Part shown: one piece after another, positions 62,884 to 64,000 of the stretch
Layout of the letters: each line of letters opens with the position of its first letter
How positions within the stretch are numbered: position 1 is the stretch's first letter
The notes under the pieces: model-generated
Databases searched by the model: none
What the model saw: only the letters and a program-made list of their open reading frames with translations
What the model was told of the DNA's origin: nothing
DNA from: Candidatus Electrothrix rattekaaiensis
Lineage (GTDB): Bacteria; Desulfobacterota; Desulfobulbia; Desulfobulbales; Desulfobulbaceae
Reading direction: 5' to 3'
DNA length: 64,000 nt
Assembly: GCA_032595675.1 (NCBI GenBank)
Contig: JAVQMD010000002.1
Location: 868,001 to 932,000, forward strand
Program-made: the position numbers and the translations under genes

Positions 62884-64000
62884 ATGAAAGTATATATTGC
62901 TATATTATTTTTTTTATTACTTCCTCTAGTAGCTAATGCAGACGACTCTAAAAATGTTGACAAAGCTATTTCTTTTTTACATGCTGCTTGTGTAACAGGT
63001 GGGGAAAAAGTTACCTTTGAAGTTAATGGGGTTAGCGGGATAACACTTCAAAAATGGAAAGAAAATAAAATTGAAGGGGAAGTATCATTTAAAAGAGAAG
63101 AGTTAAAAGGAATAACTGGAGAATTAACAGAATTTAGTTTAATGCAAGCTCAGGATATAAGAGATTGTATGAAACCTCATATCAAAAAGATAATCGATTT
63201 TTTGCTTGATTCGCCAAATATGAGTAAAAAAGACAAACAGGTAAAGAGATATCTCGCTTCGCTAATTAACGAAATTCGCCTTACTGTCCATGTTAACATA
63301 CCGCTTAACGAACCATTTTTTGATAGTATAAAAAAAGATATTATTGCATTTAATGATGAAATGCCTGAGTCTCCATCAATGAAGGTAGGAAGTATACAAT
63401 TTGTTGGTTGGAACACTATAAATCATAAACATAACTATAAATTATATTCAAAACTAGAAAATCTTATAAGACCATTTTTCAACTACGCATTTATTTTCTA
63501 TAAAAATTCTGATACTCCTATCCACTGCTTAGAGGCAAGAGAAGAATGCAAGCCTGATATGTTTTTTCAGTTAATGGCTGAGGAGGATATAGGTAAGGAT
63601 GGTATCCAATATTCAATAAGAATGACAAAAAATGATAATCCATTACTGCAGGTAAGTATAGAAAAGGTTTATCTCAAAAATTTTGCAGCAGGGTTAGAAA
63701 TACAATCATTAGATGATCTCCGAGGTAGCATTATGTATATAACTGGCCCTACTGGATTACGCCCCAGCGCTGACTACTTTAATTTTTTTAATAATTGGAA
63801 TATTAGCAGATTGATTATTTACACAGGCAGAGGGCTGAATCTTCAAGTAAGTGATTCCGATAAGATTAAACATACAGCATATGAAACTGGGATGCCGCGT
63901 GACCAATGGAACGCATGCGTATGGGACTGGAACGACTTCGAAAAAGGAGCAGGGAAAATCAGGATGAGAATCGACAAAATTCAATTTCCCAAAAAATCAG
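62884..64000 (+). CDS. Secreted protein of unknown function (partial)
   Basis: The frame opens with ATG at 62884 and stays open to the window edge (372 codons visible). The start encodes a classical signal peptide (MKVYIAILFFLLLPLVANA). The mature part has scattered cysteines (HAACVTGG, DCMKPH, HCLEAREECKP) and aromatic-rich strands. No named domain is recognised. Base use is AT-rich, as in the preceding gene. Confidence 0.65.
   Translation, partial: MKVYIAILFFLLLPLVANADDSKNVDKAISFLHAACVTGGEKVTFEVNGVSGITLQKWKENKIEGEVSFKREELKGITGELTEFSLMQAQDIRDCMKPHIKKIIDFLLDSPNMSKKDKQVKRYLASLINEIRLTVHVNIPLNEPFFDSIKKDIIAFNDEMPESPSMKVGSIQFVGWNTINHKHNYKLYSKLENLIRPFFNYAFIFYKNSDTPIHCLEAREECKPDMFFQLMAEEDIGKDGIQYSIRMTKNDNPLLQVSIEKVYLKNFAAGLEIQSLDDLRGSIMYITGPTGLRPSADYFNFFNNWNISRLIIYTGRGLNLQVSDSDKIKHTAYETGMPRDQWNACVWDWNDFEKGAGKIRMRIDKIQFPKKS

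Overview
The window looks like a chromosomal segment of an anaerobic, sulfate-reducer-like deltaproteobacterium (Desulfobacterota, Desulfobulbales-like; cable bacteria are possible relatives). The basis is gene content: a complete MvhADG-HdrABC hydrogenase/heterodisulfide reductase set with its hyp maturation genes on one strand, a CusCBA-type metal efflux system with YHS and heavy-metal-binding domains, and a dense load of defence, toxin-antitoxin and PD-(D/E)XK nuclease genes. The taxonomic placement is inferred from gene content only.

Region 1 (1-22.8 kb, almost all minus strand). A strong sigma70-like promoter at 22815-22843 drives hdrC-hdrB-hdrA-mvhD-mvhG-mvhA. Downstream in the same direction come a hydrogenase maturation protease and hypA-B-F-C-D-E. 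Between mvhA and the protease lies a block of defence genes, also in the operon direction: a Gabija-like pair (OLD-TOPRIM nuclease plus UvrD-like helicase), an MNT nucleotidyltransferase with a truncated HEPN partner, and a type II restriction-modification pair. Three copies of an 85-bp piece of the protease gene mark the module borders. GC-rich palindromes of a dispersed REP-like family sit between hypA and the protease and inside the hypF reading frame. Downstream of hypE are a 21-bp tandem repeat array, a membrane-anchored TPR protein and a decayed copy of the hypE 3' end.

Region 2 (23.3-41.9 kb). A promoter overlapping a Fur-box-like palindrome precedes a small two-TM protein. The efflux genes cusC, a YHS protein and cusB follow. 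Their partner cusA lies 10 kb further on. The gap holds a HAD/APH-kinase pair, a secreted double-repeat cysteine protein, a Fic pseudogene, a 1355-residue Cap4/DUF4297-like nuclease-STAND NTPase with an adjacent TPR-like gene (probable antiviral pair), and an orphan.

Region 3 (41.9-59.0 kb). A YkgJ-type protein, an EEP-fold protein and five very large, mostly beta-rich proteins (one DUF6603-like, one fibre with a Peptidase_S74 chaperone end) form a same-strand cluster of unknown function. It is bracketed by intact cusA and a 5'-truncated second copy of the cusA 3' half; 275 bp of the two copies are identical.

Region 4 (59.0-64.0 kb). VapBC, an Uma2-family nuclease, an Rpn-family nuclease, a MITE-like inverted repeat pair and an AT-rich two-gene module that runs off the end.

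A recurring architecture stands out. Foreign genes lie beside an intact housekeeping gene, and a partial copy of that gene lies on the far side of the insert. This is seen at hypE, at the hydrogenase protease gene and at cusA.
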